In this document: positions 63,094 to 64,000 of the stretch, piece by piece
Numbering within the stretch: the first letter of the stretch is position 1
Layout of the letters: each line of letters opens with the position of its first letter
Origin: Blastobasis lacticolella
Taxonomy: Eukaryota > Arthropoda > Insecta > Lepidoptera > Blastobasidae
Length of the DNA stretch: 64,000 nucleotides
Assembly (NCBI GenBank): GCA_905147135.1
Contig: LR990040.1
Span: 24,317,857 to 24,381,856 of the forward strand
Reading direction: 5' to 3'
Program-made: the position numbers and the translations under genes
Notes under the pieces: model-generated
Databases searched by the model: none
What the model saw: only the letters and a program-made list of their open reading frames with translations
What the model was told of the DNA's origin: nothing

Positions 63094-63567
63094 GAAATTA
63101 CCGAATTTTTATTTTGTTTCAGGTACAATATATCCGTCCCAATACCTTTAAGGTGGGATGCGTCTTCCGCGGCACTATTTACACCAATTGAGATGGCACC
63201 TCTAGTGCCAAGTAAAGTATCCATATAGCTGATGTGGGCCAAAGAGTCGCTAACTTCTAAGTCACGAAATCCAAGGAAAAGGAATAACAAATGTGAAGAA
63301 GTAATATCGTTAAAACACAGATACCTATTATACGAAACTAAATCACATCCAGGGTGCTAAAGAATTAAAATAGCTTTTGCTTGCTACTTGGCCTGTGTAA
63401 AACTCGGTGATCTCGTGAAAGCAATATTGATTTTTGAATTAATTCATCACCATCATCATCATTGGCCTTAAACATCTATTTTAAATGATTTAAACAGCGT
63501 GATTGTTATGGGTTTGCGTACGACACTTAATATGGTATGGAATAATTATAGCCTATTTATTCGGTCC
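63094..63567. other. No recognisable gene
   Basis: Nothing identified except a CACCATCATCATCATT tail-like phrase near 63450. Confidence 0.4.
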
Positions 63568-63820
63568 GAAGGATTGCCAGGCTAAAGTGGCTGTGGGCAG
63601 GGCACATAGCGCGATGGCCGATGAGGCAGTAAATTTCTCGAGTGGTGACCACGTACCGGGAGACGCAGCGTTGGTAGGCCTCCCACAAGGAGACACGACG
63701 ACCTATCAAAGATCGCAGGTACCAGCTTGATGGAAGGTGCAGGACCGGTCTTTGTGGAGATCTCTGGGGAGACGCCCAAGCAGTGGGCGTCTTTCGGCTG
63801 ATAAGATGATGATGATATAT
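63568..63820 (+). mobile_element. RTE 3' fragment, longest of the truncated copies
   Basis: It matches the intact RTE from about 34337: AAGGATTGCCAGGCTAAAGT, GGGCAGGGCACATAGC, GGTGACCACGTACCGG, GGTCTTTGTGGAGATCTCTG and TTTCGGCTGATAAGATGATG. Small indels break the frame. Confidence 0.85.
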
Positions 63821-63839
63821 TCCGTAAAATTCCGCCTCA

Positions 63840-63897
63840 TCGGATGTCACTTACCACCAGGTGAGATGGCGGTCAAATGCCTGGATAGTAAAAAAAA
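63840..63897 (+). mobile_element. Jockey-like LINE 3' end with poly(A)
   Basis: TTACCACCAGGTGAGATGGC and GGTCAAATGCCTGG followed by an A run match the 3' UTR end of the 19.7-kb Jockey-like copy. Confidence 0.65.
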
Positions 63898-64000
63898 AAT
63901 CGGTTGGTTTTGAAAGAGCAACAATAACGCATTTAAATCAATCTCATTTAAAATATTAGTTATAATCGCTTAGACGAGGCTAGAGAGAAAACATCTAGTC

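Overview
The window looks like repeat-dense, gene-poor DNA from an insect, most likely a moth or butterfly. Evidence: an RTE-clade retrotransposon and Jockey-like LINE remnants of the kind found throughout lepidopteran genomes, Helitrons ending in CTAG, tRNA-headed SINEs, hAT-like and piggyBac-like MITEs, and no prokaryotic gene order. The order is an inference from repeat families I recognise, not from a marker gene. I find no confident single-copy host gene; the best non-repeat candidates are a 144-codon ORF with a signal-peptide-like start (52243-52677, minus strand) and three possible exons near 55.1, 58.0 and 58.7 kb.

Two retrotransposons appear complete. A CR1-group element (2637-8264, minus strand, 5.6 kb) has an intact ORF1 (PHD-like finger, coiled coil, SGNH-like fold) and an intact ORF2 (endonuclease plus reverse transcriptase), and is bracketed by a 13-bp direct repeat. 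An RTE-clade element (31423-34596, plus strand, 3.17 kb) has one intact 991-codon endonuclease/reverse transcriptase ORF and a perfect 11-bp target-site duplication. Both look young.

Around them lie their relatives and parasites. Five 3'-end fragments of the RTE family and six copies of a roughly 255-bp non-autonomous element occur in the window. That short element joins the RTE 5' untranslated leader directly to the RTE 3' tail, so it is an internal-deletion hitch-hiker comparable to RIME of trypanosome ingi. About sixteen copies of a tRNA-headed SINE (here SINE-A) also end in GATGATG, and at least five copies of a second SINE (SINE-B) are present. Degenerate Jockey-like and CR1-like LINEs lie at 19.7-21.7 kb and 59.1-60.6 kb, with several short pieces elsewhere.

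Region by region: 0-2.6 kb SINE-A and a hAT-like MITE; 2.6-8.3 kb intact CR1; 8.6-18.4 kb a mosaic of SINEs, Helitrons and LINE tails; 19.7-26.3 kb broken Jockey copies, a 300-bp-period duplication and a MITE; 27.6-31 kb a complete small Helitron and SINEs; 31.4-34.6 kb intact RTE; 34.7-35.1 kb a 30-bp minisatellite; 36.3-38.3 kb a four-level nest (repeat, foldback element with ~480-bp arms, Helitron, SINE); 39-48 kb further RTE derivatives, a 5S-rRNA-derived fragment and a broken inverted repeat; 50.8-52.1 kb three ~415-bp tandem units; 52-59 kb possible host ORFs among SINEs; 59-64 kb a deleted CR1-like LINE and a 1.2-kb piggyBac-like MITE. Family labels (SINE-A, SINE-B, LINE-E, repeat F, repeat S, Helitron G/H, RTE-derived RIME-like element) are mine and refer to copies inside this window.
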